From DAIRVC01 sp036803025 (GTDB lineage: Bacteria; Chloroflexota; Anaerolineae; Anaerolineales; E44-bin32): a DNA stretch of 21,018 nucleotides. Below the pieces are notes generated by a model. The model saw only the letters and a list, made by a program, of their open reading frames with translations, did no database searches and had not been told where the DNA came from. Shown piece after piece: positions 1 to 8,142 of this stretch (positions are counted from its first letter, which is position 1; every line of letters starts with the position of its first letter). The position numbers and the translations under genes were made by a program. The DNA lies in NCBI GenBank assembly GCA_036803025.1, contig DAIRVC010000033.1:1-21018 (forward strand). The letters are read 5' to 3'.

Positions 1-1
1 G

Positions 2-2074
2 GCCGCCCAGCCCCTGGCCTTCCAACCCGTTTCACCGGACGTGGCCATTTGCCCCGACTGCCTGAGGGAACTCTTCGATCCCCACGATCGTCGCTACCGC
101 TACCCATTCATCAACTGCACCAACTGCGGCCCACGGTTCACGATCATCCGCGACCTTCCATACGATCGACCAAACACCACGATGGCCGGCTTCGGGCTGT
201 GCCCGGAGTGCGCCTCCGAGTATTCGAATCCGCTCGATCGCAGGTTTCACGCGCAGCCTGTGGCCTGTCCGGCATGTGGGCCACAGGTGCGGCTGATTGT
301 CGCCGGCCGCTGCGCGGCAGAACGGGAGGCGGCCATCCTCACCGCCCGCCAACTGCTGAGCGACGGGCGGGTAGTGGCGGTTAAGGGCCTGGGCGGCTTC
401 CACCTAGCCTGCGACGCCATCAATCCGCAGGCGGTGGCAGAGCTTCGCCGCCGAAAGCTGCGCGTGGACAAACCCTTTGCGGTGATGCTGTTTGACAGCG
501 CCGCCGCCGCCCGCCAGTGCGAGCTTATGCCGGCCGAGCGCCTTCTGCTCGAATCGCGCCAGCGGCCGATCGTCCTGCTGCGGCGCGGGGACCAGAGCAC
601 GATCACGGGCGAAGTCGCGCCCGGCCAGAATGCCCTGGGCCTGATGCTCCCCTATACGCCCCTTCACTATCTGCTCCTTGAACCGGCGCCCGGTTCGCCA
701 CGGGCACTGGTGATGACCAGCGGCAACCTCAGCGAAGAGCCGATCGCCACCCGGAATGAGGAGGCGCTCGAGCGCCTTGCCCCGCTGGCGGACGCGTTCC
801 TCCTCCACGATCGCGACATCCACATTCGCTGCGACGACTCGGTCGTGCGCGTGCTTCCGGGTGTCAGACGCAGCCAGCCGGTGCAGACCGAATCTCCGGA
901 GGGCAGCGTGCTGCCTGTGCGCCGCTCCCGGGGATATGCACCGCTCGCCGTGTACTTGCCCAGGGAAGTCCCGCCTCTTCTGGCCGTCGGGGCTCAGCTT
1001 AAGAACACGTTCTGCCTGACACGCGGCAACTACGCGTTCATGAGCCACCACATCGGCGACCTGGAGAACTACGAGACTCTCCAGGCTTTTGAGCAGGCAG
1101 TGGACCACTACCAGCGGCTGTTCCGCATTCGGCCCGAGGCCATCGCCTACGACCTCCACCCAGACTATCTGGCCACCAGGTACGCAATCGATCGAGGCCG
1201 GAGCGAGGGGCTGCCTGCCTTTGCTGTCCAGCACCACCATGCGCACGTCGCCGCCTGCATGGTCGAAAACGGGCTGGCCGGCGACCACCCGGTGCTGGGG
1301 GTCTCTTTCGACGGTACGGGATACGGGGAAGACGGCACGATCTGGGGAGGCGAAATCCTGTTGTGCGATCTGACAGCCTACCGTCGCCTCCTGCACCTGC
1401 GGCAGGTCCGCATGCCAGGGGGCGAACAGGCCATCCGCGAGCCGTGGCGCATGGCTCTGGCCTGGCTGGACCAGTCGGGGATCGCTTGGGAAGATGACTT
1501 GCCTCCGGTGCGCTCAGCGCCCGAAGCCTCTCGCCGCGTGCTGCGGCGCCTGATCGCCGGGCAGGCTGGCCCAGGCGGCCTCAATGCTCCGCTCACCTCC
1601 AGCATGGGCAGGTTGTTCGACGCGGTCTCATCCCTCCTCGGCATCCGCCACGTCGTCAGCTACGAAGGGCAGGCCGCGATGGAGCTCGAGGCTCTCGTTG
1701 ACCCGAGCGAAGAAGGGGGCTACCCCTTCGAGGTCGGCCAGGAGAGCGTTGACCCGACACCGGCCTTTCAGCAGCTGGTGGCTGATCTGCGCCAGGGAGT
1801 CGGGGCCGGCCGAATCGCCGCTCGATTCCATCGTGGCGTAGCGCAGGCCGTTCTGGAGATTGCCAGAAGAGTACGCGCGGAAACCGGAGTCCGGGAAGTG
1901 GCCTTGAGCGGAGGGGTATGGCAGAACCTGGTGCTCCTGAGAGCGACGCTGACCCTTCTGCAAGACGAAGGCTTGGATGTGTACATCCACACCAAGGTCC
2001 CCACCAACGACGGCGGATTGGCCCTCGGGCAGGCGGCGGTTGCCCATCAGAGGATGCGCGGCGAGGCTGTGTAG
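2..2074 (+). CDS. hypF: Carbamoyltransferase HypF, 5'-truncated by window edge
   Basis: HypF makes the cyanide ligands of the [NiFe] active site: it uses carbamoyl phosphate and ATP to carbamoylate the C-terminal cysteine of HypE. The frame is open from base 2, so the reading frame enters from outside the window; the GTG at 41 is internal. About 690 residues are visible and the N-terminal acylphosphatase domain (roughly 90-100 residues) is missing. Visible in order: two zinc-finger modules, each a CxxC-x18-CxxC (CPDC...CTNC, then CPEC...CPAC, bases about 50-280); a YrdC-like domain with RRKLRVDKPFAVM and SGNLSEEPIA (about 340-900); and a Kae1-like domain with HHHAHVAACM, SFDGTGYGEDGTIWGGE, SGGVWQN and NDGGLALGQA (about 950-2060). 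It ends with TAG 57 bases before hypC. Family identity is secure. Confidence 0.97.
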   Translation, partial: AAQPLAFQPVSPDVAICPDCLRELFDPHDRRYRYPFINCTNCGPRFTIIRDLPYDRPNTTMAGFGLCPECASEYSNPLDRRFHAQPVACPACGPQVRLIVAGRCAAEREAAILTARQLLSDGRVVAVKGLGGFHLACDAINPQAVAELRRRKLRVDKPFAVMLFDSAAAARQCELMPAERLLLESRQRPIVLLRRGDQSTITGEVAPGQNALGLMLPYTPLHYLLLEPAPGSPRALVMTSGNLSEEPIATRNEEALERLAPLADAFLLHDRDIHIRCDDSVVRVLPGVRRSQPVQTESPEGSVLPVRRSRGYAPLAVYLPREVPPLLAVGAQLKNTFCLTRGNYAFMSHHIGDLENYETLQAFEQAVDHYQRLFRIRPEAIAYDLHPDYLATRYAIDRGRSEGLPAFAVQHHHAHVAACMVENGLAGDHPVLGVSFDGTGYGEDGTIWGGEILLCDLTAYRRLLHLRQVRMPGGEQAIREPWRMALAWLDQSGIAWEDDLPPVRSAPEASRRVLRRLIAGQAGPGGLNAPLTSSMGRLFDAVSSLLGIRHVVSYEGQAAMELEALVDPSEEGGYPFEVGQESVDPTPAFQQLVADLRQGVGAGRIAARFHRGVAQAVLEIARRVRAETGVREVALSGGVWQNLVLLRATLTLLQDEGLDVYIHTKVPTNDGGLALGQAAVAHQRMRGEAV

Positions 2075-2131
2075 GAGAGGGGCTGCCGAGCGGAGGACCG
2101 CGGCGGCAATACACACAACGGGAGGAGTGGG

Positions 2132-2380
2132 ATGTGCCTGGCGGTTCCCGGCAAGATCATCGAGATCTACCACGCTGAGGGCCTGAGGATGGCGAAGATA
2201 GACTTTGGCGGCGTGCTGCGCGAGGCCTGCCTGGAGTATCTCCCCGAAGCCAAGCTCGGCGACTACGCCAACGTGCATGTCGGCTTCGCCATCAGTCTGG
2301 TCGATGAGGCGGAGGCGCTGGCTACTCTCGAGACCTTCCGCGCCATCGCCTCTCTGGCCGGGCAGGATGATTTGTCGTGA
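2132..2380 (+). CDS. hypC: Hydrogenase maturation chaperone HypC/HybG family
   Basis: This 82-residue protein begins MCLAVPG, the hallmark of HypC. Its Cys2, exposed after Met removal, carries the Fe(CN)2CO unit with HypD and delivers it to the large-subunit precursor. The length is normal for the family. The start is fixed by that motif and by a strong GGAGGAG at 2121-2127, four bases before the ATG. The TGA stop overlaps the GTG of hypD (GTGA), so translation of the two partners is probably coupled, which suits proteins that work as a HypCD complex. Whether it serves the hydrogenase encoded on the opposite strand is inferred from proximity. Confidence 0.97.
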   Translation: MCLAVPGKIIEIYHAEGLRMAKIDFGGVLREACLEYLPEAKLGDYANVHVGFAISLVDEAEALATLETFRAIASLAGQDDLS

Positions 2381-3489
2381 AACACGTCAGTGAGTACCGA
2401 GAGGGCCGGCTGGTTCAGGCGGTGTTGGGGGAGATCCAGCGCGCGGTAACCCGACCCTGGGTCCTGATGGAGATCTGCGGGGGTCAAACCCACGCCATCA
2501 TTCGCCACGGCCTCGACCGGCTCCTTCCACCGCAGGTGGAACTTGTGCATGGGCCCGGCTGTCCGGTATGTGTCACATCGTTGGAGCTCATCGACAAGGC
2601 CCTGGCGATCGCCGCGAGGCCGGAGGTCATCTTCGTGTCCTTCGGGGACATGCTGCGCGTGCCGGGCTCGAGCGGTGACTTGTTCGCCGTCCGGGCTTCC
2701 GGCGCCGACGTGCGGGTGGTCTACTCGCCGCTGGACGCGCTCCGCATCGCCCAGGACAATCCGGATCGGCAGGTGGTGCACTTCGCCATCGGTTTTGAGA
2801 CGACCGCGCCGGCCAAGGCCATGAGCGTCCTGCAGGCGCAGTCGCTGGGGCTGGCCAATTTCTCGGTGTTGGTCTCCCAACTTTGCGTCCCGCCCGCCGT
2901 GCGCGCTATCCTGGGATCGCCGGGCAATCGGGTTCAGGCGCTGCTGGCGGCCGGGCACGTCTGCAACGTCATGGGCTACTGGGAGTACGAGCCGATCGCC
3001 GCAGACTATCGGGCGCCGATCGTCGTCACCGGGTTTGAGCCGCTCGATCTCGCGGAAGGGATCCTGCGGACCGTGCGTCAGCTGGAGAGCGGCCGCTGCC
3101 AGGTGGAGAATGCCTACGCCCGGACGGTGACGCGTGAAGGCAACCGGGCTGCGCAGAGGGCCATTCAACGCGTTTTCGAGGCCTGCGACCGGAAGTGGCG
3201 CGGTATCGGGGCGATCCCGATGAGCGGCTGGCGCCTGCGGGAAGAGTTCGAGGCGTTCGACGCCGAGAAACGCTTCGAGGTGGCGGATATCCGCCCGGAG
3301 GAATCGGCGGTGTGCATTTCGGGCCAGATCCTGCAGGGCTTGAAGAAACCGGCCGACTGCCCGGCCTTCGCCCGGGAGTGCACCCCCGAGCATCCTCTGG
3401 GGGCGACGATTGTTTCGGCCGAAGGGGCCTGCTCGGCCTACTACCGATACCGATCGATGACAGACCCCCGACCCGCACGGGACCTTTGA
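2377..3489 (+). CDS. hypD: Hydrogenase formation protein HypD
   Basis: HypD is the iron-sulfur scaffold on which Fe(CN)2CO is assembled with HypC. The product is 370 residues, close to the usual size. Visible family motifs: EICGGQTHAI around residue 34 (Cys34), HGPGCPVCVT (Cys62 and Cys65, redox/thiol pair), GFETTAPA near 139-146, CNVMGYWEYEPIA near 196-208, and a C-terminal cluster-binding set Cys313, Cys328, Cys335 and Cys352 for the [4Fe-4S] centre. The start is GTG at 2377, overlapping the hypC stop by four bases. The TGA is followed after three bases by hypE. All expected functional cysteines are present, so the gene looks intact. Confidence 0.97.
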   Translation: MKHVSEYREGRLVQAVLGEIQRAVTRPWVLMEICGGQTHAIIRHGLDRLLPPQVELVHGPGCPVCVTSLELIDKALAIAARPEVIFVSFGDMLRVPGSSGDLFAVRASGADVRVVYSPLDALRIAQDNPDRQVVHFAIGFETTAPAKAMSVLQAQSLGLANFSVLVSQLCVPPAVRAILGSPGNRVQALLAAGHVCNVMGYWEYEPIAADYRAPIVVTGFEPLDLAEGILRTVRQLESGRCQVENAYARTVTREGNRAAQRAIQRVFEACDRKWRGIGAIPMSGWRLREEFEAFDAEKRFEVADIRPEESAVCISGQILQGLKKPADCPAFARECTPEHPLGATIVSAEGACSAYYRYRSMTDPRPARDL

Positions 3490-3492
3490 CAG

Positions 3493-4605
3493 ATGTCGCC
3501 CCGACGCGAAGCGACCAAACATGGTGAAGAACGCCAAGGCGGCGGACTGGCCGACGCGGCGCTCGAGGGCGCGGCCTGCCCGCTGCCCATCTCCCAACGT
3601 GACCGCGTGGTCATGGCCCACGGGAGCGGCGGGCGCATGACGCAGGAGCTGATCGCCAGCCGCTTCGCGCCGCGCTTCGACAACCCGGCCCTGCGCGCCG
3701 CCAACGACGCGGCAGTGGTCTGCCTGGCAGGCGGAGAACGGATCGCCCTGTGCACCGACTCCCACGTCGTCTGGCCGCTCTTCTTCCCCGGCGGCGACAT
3801 CGGCCGGCTGGCGGTGTGCGGGACGGTCAACGATCTGGCAATGATGGGCGCCACGCCGCAGTACCTGACGGCCGGTTTCATCCTCGAGGAGGGGCTGGAG
3901 CTGGCGATCCTGGAACGGGTCATTGCCTCGATGCAGGCCGCGGCGGAGGAGGCCGGCGTCGAGATCGTTGCTGGAGACACCAAGGTGGTTCAGCGGACAA
4001 AGGCCGATGGCCTGTACATCAACACGGCCGGCGTGGGGGTCGTGCGGGACGGCCTCGAGCTGGGCGGGGCCAAGGCGCAGGCGGGTGACGCAGTCCTCGT
4101 CTCAGGGCCGCTCGGGGATCACGGGATCGCGGTGCTGAGCGCCCGGGGCGAGCTGGGCCTGGAAGTCGACGTCCAGAGCGATCTGGCGCCGCTCAACCAC
4201 CTGGTGGCGGCCATGCTCCAGGCAAGCGATCGGGTCCACGTCCTGAGAGATCCAACTCGCGGCGGCCTGGCCACCTCGCTGAACGAGATCGCCATCCAAT
4301 CGCAGGTCGGGATCATCCTCGACGAAGGCAGCCTTCCGGTCCGGCAGGCGGTGGCCGCGGCGTGTGAGCTTCTGGGGTTCGACCCGCTCTACGTGGCCAA
4401 CGAAGGCAAACTGGTGGCCCTCGTGGCGCAGGAAGACGCCTCGAAGGTGCTGCAGGTGATGCGCGGCACGCGCTACGGCGAGCAGGCGGCGGTCATCGGC
4501 GAAGTGCGCGCCGAGCCGGCCGGGCGCGTTCTGATGAGGACGGCGATCGGAAGCCACCGGATCGTGGAGACGCTGGCCGGCGAGATGCTCCCCAGGATCT
4601 GCTGA
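3493..4605 (+). CDS. hypE: Hydrogenase maturation dehydratase HypE
   Basis: HypE dehydrates the thiocarboxamide formed by HypF on its own terminal cysteine to a thiocyanate, the cyanide donor. The 370-residue product ends in PRIC, the diagnostic tail with catalytic Cys370. It has the AIRS/PurM-like fold signatures HGSGGRM (about 43-49), NDLAMMGA, GDTKVV and RDPTRGGLAT. Relative to typical HypE (about 330-340 residues) there are roughly 30 extra residues ahead of HGSGG. No better initiator lies between 3493 and the conserved core, and the ATG is only three bases after hypD, so I kept it, although the Shine-Dalgarno is weak. hypE ends 18 bases from the convergent protease gene. Confidence 0.96.
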   Translation: MSPRREATKHGEERQGGGLADAALEGAACPLPISQRDRVVMAHGSGGRMTQELIASRFAPRFDNPALRAANDAAVVCLAGGERIALCTDSHVVWPLFFPGGDIGRLAVCGTVNDLAMMGATPQYLTAGFILEEGLELAILERVIASMQAAAEEAGVEIVAGDTKVVQRTKADGLYINTAGVGVVRDGLELGGAKAQAGDAVLVSGPLGDHGIAVLSARGELGLEVDVQSDLAPLNHLVAAMLQASDRVHVLRDPTRGGLATSLNEIAIQSQVGIILDEGSLPVRQAVAAACELLGFDPLYVANEGKLVALVAQEDASKVLQVMRGTRYGEQAAVIGEVRAEPAGRVLMRTAIGSHRIVETLAGEMLPRIC

Positions 4606-4623
4606 AGAGCGGGGGCCCGGCGA

Positions 4624-5088
4624 TCAGGGGGCGAGCGCCAGGGCCTCCAGGATTGCTTCGACGGCGGACGGGAGCGCGGCCTCAACCTCGTTGGAGAGCG
4701 TTTCCCCGAAGGTCTCGACATCGACGACCTCGATGCCGATGAGCAGGATATCCTGTGGAAGAGGGAGTTGCGCTCCCGCCCGACGGCCGACCTCCAGAGC
4801 GGTCGACAGATTGACGTCGTGCGCCGATGCGGTATGACACGTCGGCATGTCGTCGGGTCCCAGTCGGCGCAGGCTTCCCACGGGCGATCCGGTGCGCATG
4901 GCATCGATGATGATGGCCCGTTCGTAGCCGATCATCCGCTCCATCAGGCGCAGGCCCCCGTGATAGTCTTCACCGACCTCGATGTCCTGCCGGCCCTGCA
5001 AGACCGAGGCCGCGGCCCGCGCCGCATGTAGCCCGACAGCGTCGTCGCTCAGGATCGGGTTTCCCAGCCCCAGCACCAGCGTTTTCAT
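4624..5088 (-). CDS. [NiFe] hydrogenase maturation protease (peptidase M52)
   Basis: This endopeptidase removes the C-terminal tail of the large subunit after nickel insertion. The start is the ATG at 5088, giving MKTLVLGLGNPILSDDAVG; the frame is open further upstream, but that stretch lacks family similarity and overlaps the large-subunit gene. About 154 residues, the usual size. The nickel-sensing/catalytic residues of the HybD/HycI family fall where expected: Asp16 in SDDAVG, Asp62 in IIIDAM, and His90 in SAHDVNL, the form common with group 3 hydrogenases. It is the last gene of the minus-strand run, 52 bases after the large subunit. That gap contains an inverted repeat and the Shine-Dalgarno is poor, so expression may be lower than the structural genes. 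It converges with hypE. Confidence 0.93.
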   Translation of the reverse strand: MKTLVLGLGNPILSDDAVGLHAARAAASVLQGRQDIEVGEDYHGGLRLMERMIGYERAIIIDAMRTGSPVGSLRRLGPDDMPTCHTASAHDVNLSTALEVGRRAGAQLPLPQDILLIGIEVVDVETFGETLSNEVEAALPSAVEAILEALALAP

Positions 5089-5098
5089 GGCTCGCCGC

Positions 5099-5123
5099 CC
5101 GGGCTCCGGCGATCGGCGCCCGG
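5099..5123 (-). promoter_or_regulatory. Inverted repeat between large subunit and protease genes
   Basis: CCGGGC-T-CCG, a five-base loop, then CGG-C-GCCCGG form a nine-pair stem with one internal mismatch. It lies between the TAG of the large subunit (5141) and the ATG of the protease (5088). No T-tract follows on the minus strand, so it is not a standard intrinsic terminator. It could be an RNA-processing or stability hairpin, or chance in GC-rich DNA. Confidence 0.35.
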
Positions 5124-5140
5124 TGCCTGTGTACGGCCGG

Positions 5141-6610
5141 CTAGTCCAGGTTCTGCTGGAAGCTGTCGATCGGCTCCCCATCCGGTGCTCGCAAGGTAAC
5201 TTCAAGCGGCATCTGTCCCGGGAGCGTGTGCGTGGCGCACGCCATGCACGGATCGTAGGCCCGATATGCCATCTCGATCGTGTTGAGCAAACCCTCCTTG
5301 ATGACGGTCCCTTTGTGGATCAGCCCCTGGGCGGCCTTCTTCACCGACATGTTGATGGCGGCGTTGTTGTTGGTGGTGCCGACGATCAGATTGACCCGGG
5401 TCAGGATGCCTCGTTCGTCCGACCAATAGTGGTGCGTCAGTGTGCCGCGCGGCGCTTCGACGCAGCCGACGCCCTCGTCGGGCGTGGCCGATGGCAGGAT
5501 CCGGTAGTCCGGGCCGGTGATCTCAGGATCCGTAGCCAGCTCCACCCAGCGCTCCGTGGCGTAGAGCAGCTCGACCAGGCGAGCCCAATGGGTGGCCAGT
5601 GTGTGATGGACCGGCTTGCCGCCCAGGGTCGAGTACATGCGCTCATACTCCTCCTGGGCCAGCGCCGTGGCCATCCCGTCGGCGGCGTTCAGCCGTGAGA
5701 GCGGCGTCGCTTTGTAGACCCCCGAGTCGACGCCGTCCACGAAGCCCTTCCAGCCGACCTTCTTCAGGTACGGAAACTTCAAGTAGGACCATGGCTCAAC
5801 GCGCTCGGCCACGTACTCGGCGTAGTCCTTGGGATGGTACTTGGCGTGTTCCTTGCCATCCGGGCCAACCACCCGGATCATCCCGTCGTAGAAGGTGACA
5901 CGATTGTCGGCGTCGACGGTGCCCATGTTGTAGGTTGCATGGGTATAGATCCCGCCGGTGATCAGATCGAGATAGGCTTTGTTGCCCAGCACGATGTCAT
6001 CGAACAGCTTCAGGGAAAAGCGGGCGAACTCAATCGCCTCGCGCCCCAGCTTCTCGATCTCCTGACGCTGCGCCTCGGTGATCCCGCGGCTTACTCCCCC
6101 GGGAAGGCCCCAGTTCGGATGCACGGGTCGACCGCCGATCATCTTGATCAGGTGGTGGCCGTCACGGCGCATCTTAAGCACCTTGCCGGCGATGTCCATG
6201 CCGACCTTCTTGATGATCCCCAGGATGTTGCGTTCGAGCGCTGGCGCCTCCGGCCCGACGACGAAGTCGGGGCCGGCCAGGGCGTAGAAGTGGGTGGTGT
6301 GGTCGGTGGCGAAGAAGATGCTGTAGAACAGCTCGCGCAGCTTCTTGGCCGTGGGAGGCGGGTCGACGTGGAACAGGGCATCCAGCGCCTTGGTGGATGC
6401 CATGTGGTGCGCCTCCGGGCAGACGCCGCAGATGCGGTCGGTGATGTTGGGCATGTCCTCAGCCTGACGGCCCACGCAGAAGCGCTCGAAGCCGCGCAGC
6501 TCCGGCACCTGCAGATAGGCGTTGGCTACTTCGCCCTGTTCGTCCAGGAAGATGTCGATCTTGCCGTGGCCCTCGAGGCGGGTGATCGGATCGATCGAGA
6601 TGCGTTGCAT
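5141..6610 (-). CDS. mvhA: [NiFe] hydrogenase large subunit, group 3 (MvhA-like)
   Basis: This is the catalytic subunit holding the Ni-Fe centre, where H2 is oxidised or formed. The product is 489 residues from ATG 6610; a GAGGAGG eight bases upstream and the usual N-terminal sequence MQRISIDPITRLEGHG fix the start. Nickel ligands are present as RICGVCPEAHH (Cys61, Cys64) and DPCMACATH (Cys455, Cys458). Protease cleavage is expected after His461, removing a 28-residue tail, which agrees with the downstream protease gene. The compact size and the context of MvhD and HdrABC fit group 3c (Mvh/Vhu). Motifs alone would not exclude 3b or 3d, but no diaphorase or NAD(P)-reductase subunit is present. 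The gene follows the small subunit after 16 bases. Confidence 0.95.
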   Translation of the reverse strand: MQRISIDPITRLEGHGKIDIFLDEQGEVANAYLQVPELRGFERFCVGRQAEDMPNITDRICGVCPEAHHMASTKALDALFHVDPPPTAKKLRELFYSIFFATDHTTHFYALAGPDFVVGPEAPALERNILGIIKKVGMDIAGKVLKMRRDGHHLIKMIGGRPVHPNWGLPGGVSRGITEAQRQEIEKLGREAIEFARFSLKLFDDIVLGNKAYLDLITGGIYTHATYNMGTVDADNRVTFYDGMIRVVGPDGKEHAKYHPKDYAEYVAERVEPWSYLKFPYLKKVGWKGFVDGVDSGVYKATPLSRLNAADGMATALAQEEYERMYSTLGGKPVHHTLATHWARLVELLYATERWVELATDPEITGPDYRILPSATPDEGVGCVEAPRGTLTHHYWSDERGILTRVNLIVGTTNNNAAINMSVKKAAQGLIHKGTVIKEGLLNTIEMAYRAYDPCMACATHTLPGQMPLEVTLRAPDGEPIDSFQQNLD

Positions 6611-6618
6611 CTGGTAAA

Positions 6619-6625
6619 CCTCCTC
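6619..6625 (-). promoter_or_regulatory. Strong ribosome binding site of the hydrogenase large subunit
   Basis: The minus strand reads GAGGAGG eight bases before the ATG at 6610. It sits just after the small-subunit stop and decides the start against a longer upstream-open frame that would overlap the small-subunit gene. Confidence 0.8.
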
Positions 6626-6626
6626 G

Positions 6627-7634
6627 TCAGGCCGCGCCGGCGGTCTTGCCGGCGTCGATCGACGCGCCCAGGAAGGGCTGGGCGCTGCGGCGGAGCTGGC
6701 TATGGGCCAAACCGAATCGATAGAAGGAGCCGATCGGGTCGGGGATGCCCTTGTCGATGATCGCCTGGATCTCGTCCGGGTCATCGGAGTCGATCACGGA
6801 TGCCAGGGCGGTGATCATGCGTGCGCCAAAATCATCCACCCCGGAATTGGGGCCGTAGCATCCCAGGCACGGGGAACCGACGGTGGGGCACAGCGCCCCG
6901 CATCCGGCCCGGGTGGCGATGCCGCAGCAGACGATCCCCTGCTCGAGCAGGCACACCTCTGGATCGGGGATGATCTCCCAGGTGCGTTTGAACTCCTTGA
7001 TCTTCTTCTCCTGGCGCGTACGCGAACACTCGTCGCAGACTGTGGTCTGGGCGCCGATCACCGAGCCGGCCGGCGGAAGCTGCCCGGTCAGGATCGCCGT
7101 CAGCGCATCCCAGATCCGCTCCGGCTCCGGCGGGCAGCCGGGCAGGTAGTAGTCGACAGGGACTGTCTGATCGAGTGTCTTCACGGTGTCATAGAAAACC
7201 GGCAGGTACAGCGTCCCTTCGGGGACCTGGGTCTCCGTCTGGGGCCGCGTCCCCTGCGGATTGACCGTGCTGGGGGTCTCGTGGTAGGCGATCTGGAAGA
7301 TCTCTTCGCGGTTGGCGACGTTGCCCAGCCCGGGAATGCACCCCTCGTGGGCGCACGATCCAAAGGCGACCAGCACCTTGGACTTCTGGCGCAGCAGGCG
7401 GGCCATGTACTCCTGCTCGCTGGTGCGGATCGCCCCGTTGAAGAGACACAGGTCGATGCCCTTGTCGGGCATCTTCTCGATGCTTCGTACCTTCCCGTCC
7501 ACCGCGCACGGCCAGAAGACGATATCGAAAGCCTCCGCCACTTTGAGGATCTTGTCGTCGATCCCCAGGACGGCGATCTCGCAGCCCCCGCACGAGGCAG
7601 CCCAGTACAGTGCAAGCTTGCCCTTGTCGCTCAT
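6627..7634 (-). CDS. mvhG: [NiFe] hydrogenase small subunit, group 3c type (MvhG-like)
   Basis: This is the electron-transfer subunit that wires the Ni-Fe site to MvhD through three Fe-S clusters. The product is 335 residues. The proximal cluster ligands are in CGGC (Cys15, Cys18), GSCAHEGC (Cys94) and PGCPPEPE (Cys167). Further cysteines, C200-x2-C203, Cys228, C236-C237, Cys245, Cys249, Cys256 and Cys259, supply the medial and distal clusters. There is no twin-arginine signal, so the enzyme is cytoplasmic. Translation starts at ATG 7634, overlapping the MvhD stop by four bases (ATGA), with GGAGGT upstream at 7641-7646. The order mvhD-mvhG-mvhA is that of Mvh-type operons. It could be called VhuG equally well. 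Confidence 0.94.
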   Translation of the reverse strand: MSDKGKLALYWAASCGGCEIAVLGIDDKILKVAEAFDIVFWPCAVDGKVRSIEKMPDKGIDLCLFNGAIRTSEQEYMARLLRQKSKVLVAFGSCAHEGCIPGLGNVANREEIFQIAYHETPSTVNPQGTRPQTETQVPEGTLYLPVFYDTVKTLDQTVPVDYYLPGCPPEPERIWDALTAILTGQLPPAGSVIGAQTTVCDECSRTRQEKKIKEFKRTWEIIPDPEVCLLEQGIVCCGIATRAGCGALCPTVGSPCLGCYGPNSGVDDFGARMITALASVIDSDDPDEIQAIIDKGIPDPIGSFYRFGLAHSQLRRSAQPFLGASIDAGKTAGAA

Positions 7635-8128
7635 GCAGGCACCTCCATGGCTTGCGCGTGTTCTTCAGCCAGCCGCTCCACGGCCTGGCGCATGCGGCCG
7701 TTCTCGGCAAAGCGTTCGCGCCAATTGAGCGGGCCGAGCGCGCGCACCTGCTCGACCATCTCATCAACGGCCGCCGCCAGCACATTGCCCTCGGCGGCCG
7801 AGGCCCACTGCAGGCGGATGCGCTCATCCTCCATTCCCAAGGCCCTGAGCGTATGGCGGAGCATGGCGAAGCGGCGCATGGCTTTGTAGTTCTGCACGAG
7901 GTAGTGGCACTCGCCCGGATGGCAGCCGGCGATCATCACCCCATCCGCGCCGTTGGCGAAGGCCTTCAGGACAAAGGTCGGATCGACGCGGCCGCTGCAC
8001 ATCACGCGGATGGTGCGCACGTTCGGCGCGTATTTCATGCGTGAGGTCCCCGCCAGGTCAGCTGCCCGGTAGGAGCACCAGTTGCATAGGAAGCCGATGA
8101 TCTTGGGCTCGAATGGTTGCTCGTTCAT
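7631..8128 (-). CDS. mvhD: MvhD/FlpD-family [2Fe-2S] electron-transfer subunit
   Basis: MvhD passes electrons from the hydrogenase (or formate dehydrogenase) to HdrA. The 165-residue product begins MNEQPFEPKIIGFLCNWC. The five conserved cysteines of the FlpD/MvhD family are present: Cys15 and Cys18 in CNWCSYRAAD, Cys44 in MCSGRVDP, and Cys69 and Cys74 in GCHPGEC. It is somewhat longer than typical MvhD (about 140 residues), with a charged C-terminal extension after residue 140 of unknown role. The ATG at 8128 is preceded by GAGGAG at 8138-8143, overlapping the hdrA stop. This position between hdrA and the hydrogenase genes is what the bridging role predicts. Confidence 0.94.
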   Translation of the reverse strand: MNEQPFEPKIIGFLCNWCSYRAADLAGTSRMKYAPNVRTIRVMCSGRVDPTFVLKAFANGADGVMIAGCHPGECHYLVQNYKAMRRFAMLRHTLRALGMEDERIRLQWASAAEGNVLAAAVDEMVEQVRALGPLNWRERFAENGRMRQAVERLAEEHAQAMEVPA

Positions 8129-8142
8129 GTGTGTGCACTCCT

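Noticed and set aside
2263..3765. A 500-codon minus-strand open frame opposite hypD and hypE
   Set aside because: It has no motif or ribosome site and crosses three well-supported genes; I read it as a GC-driven shadow.
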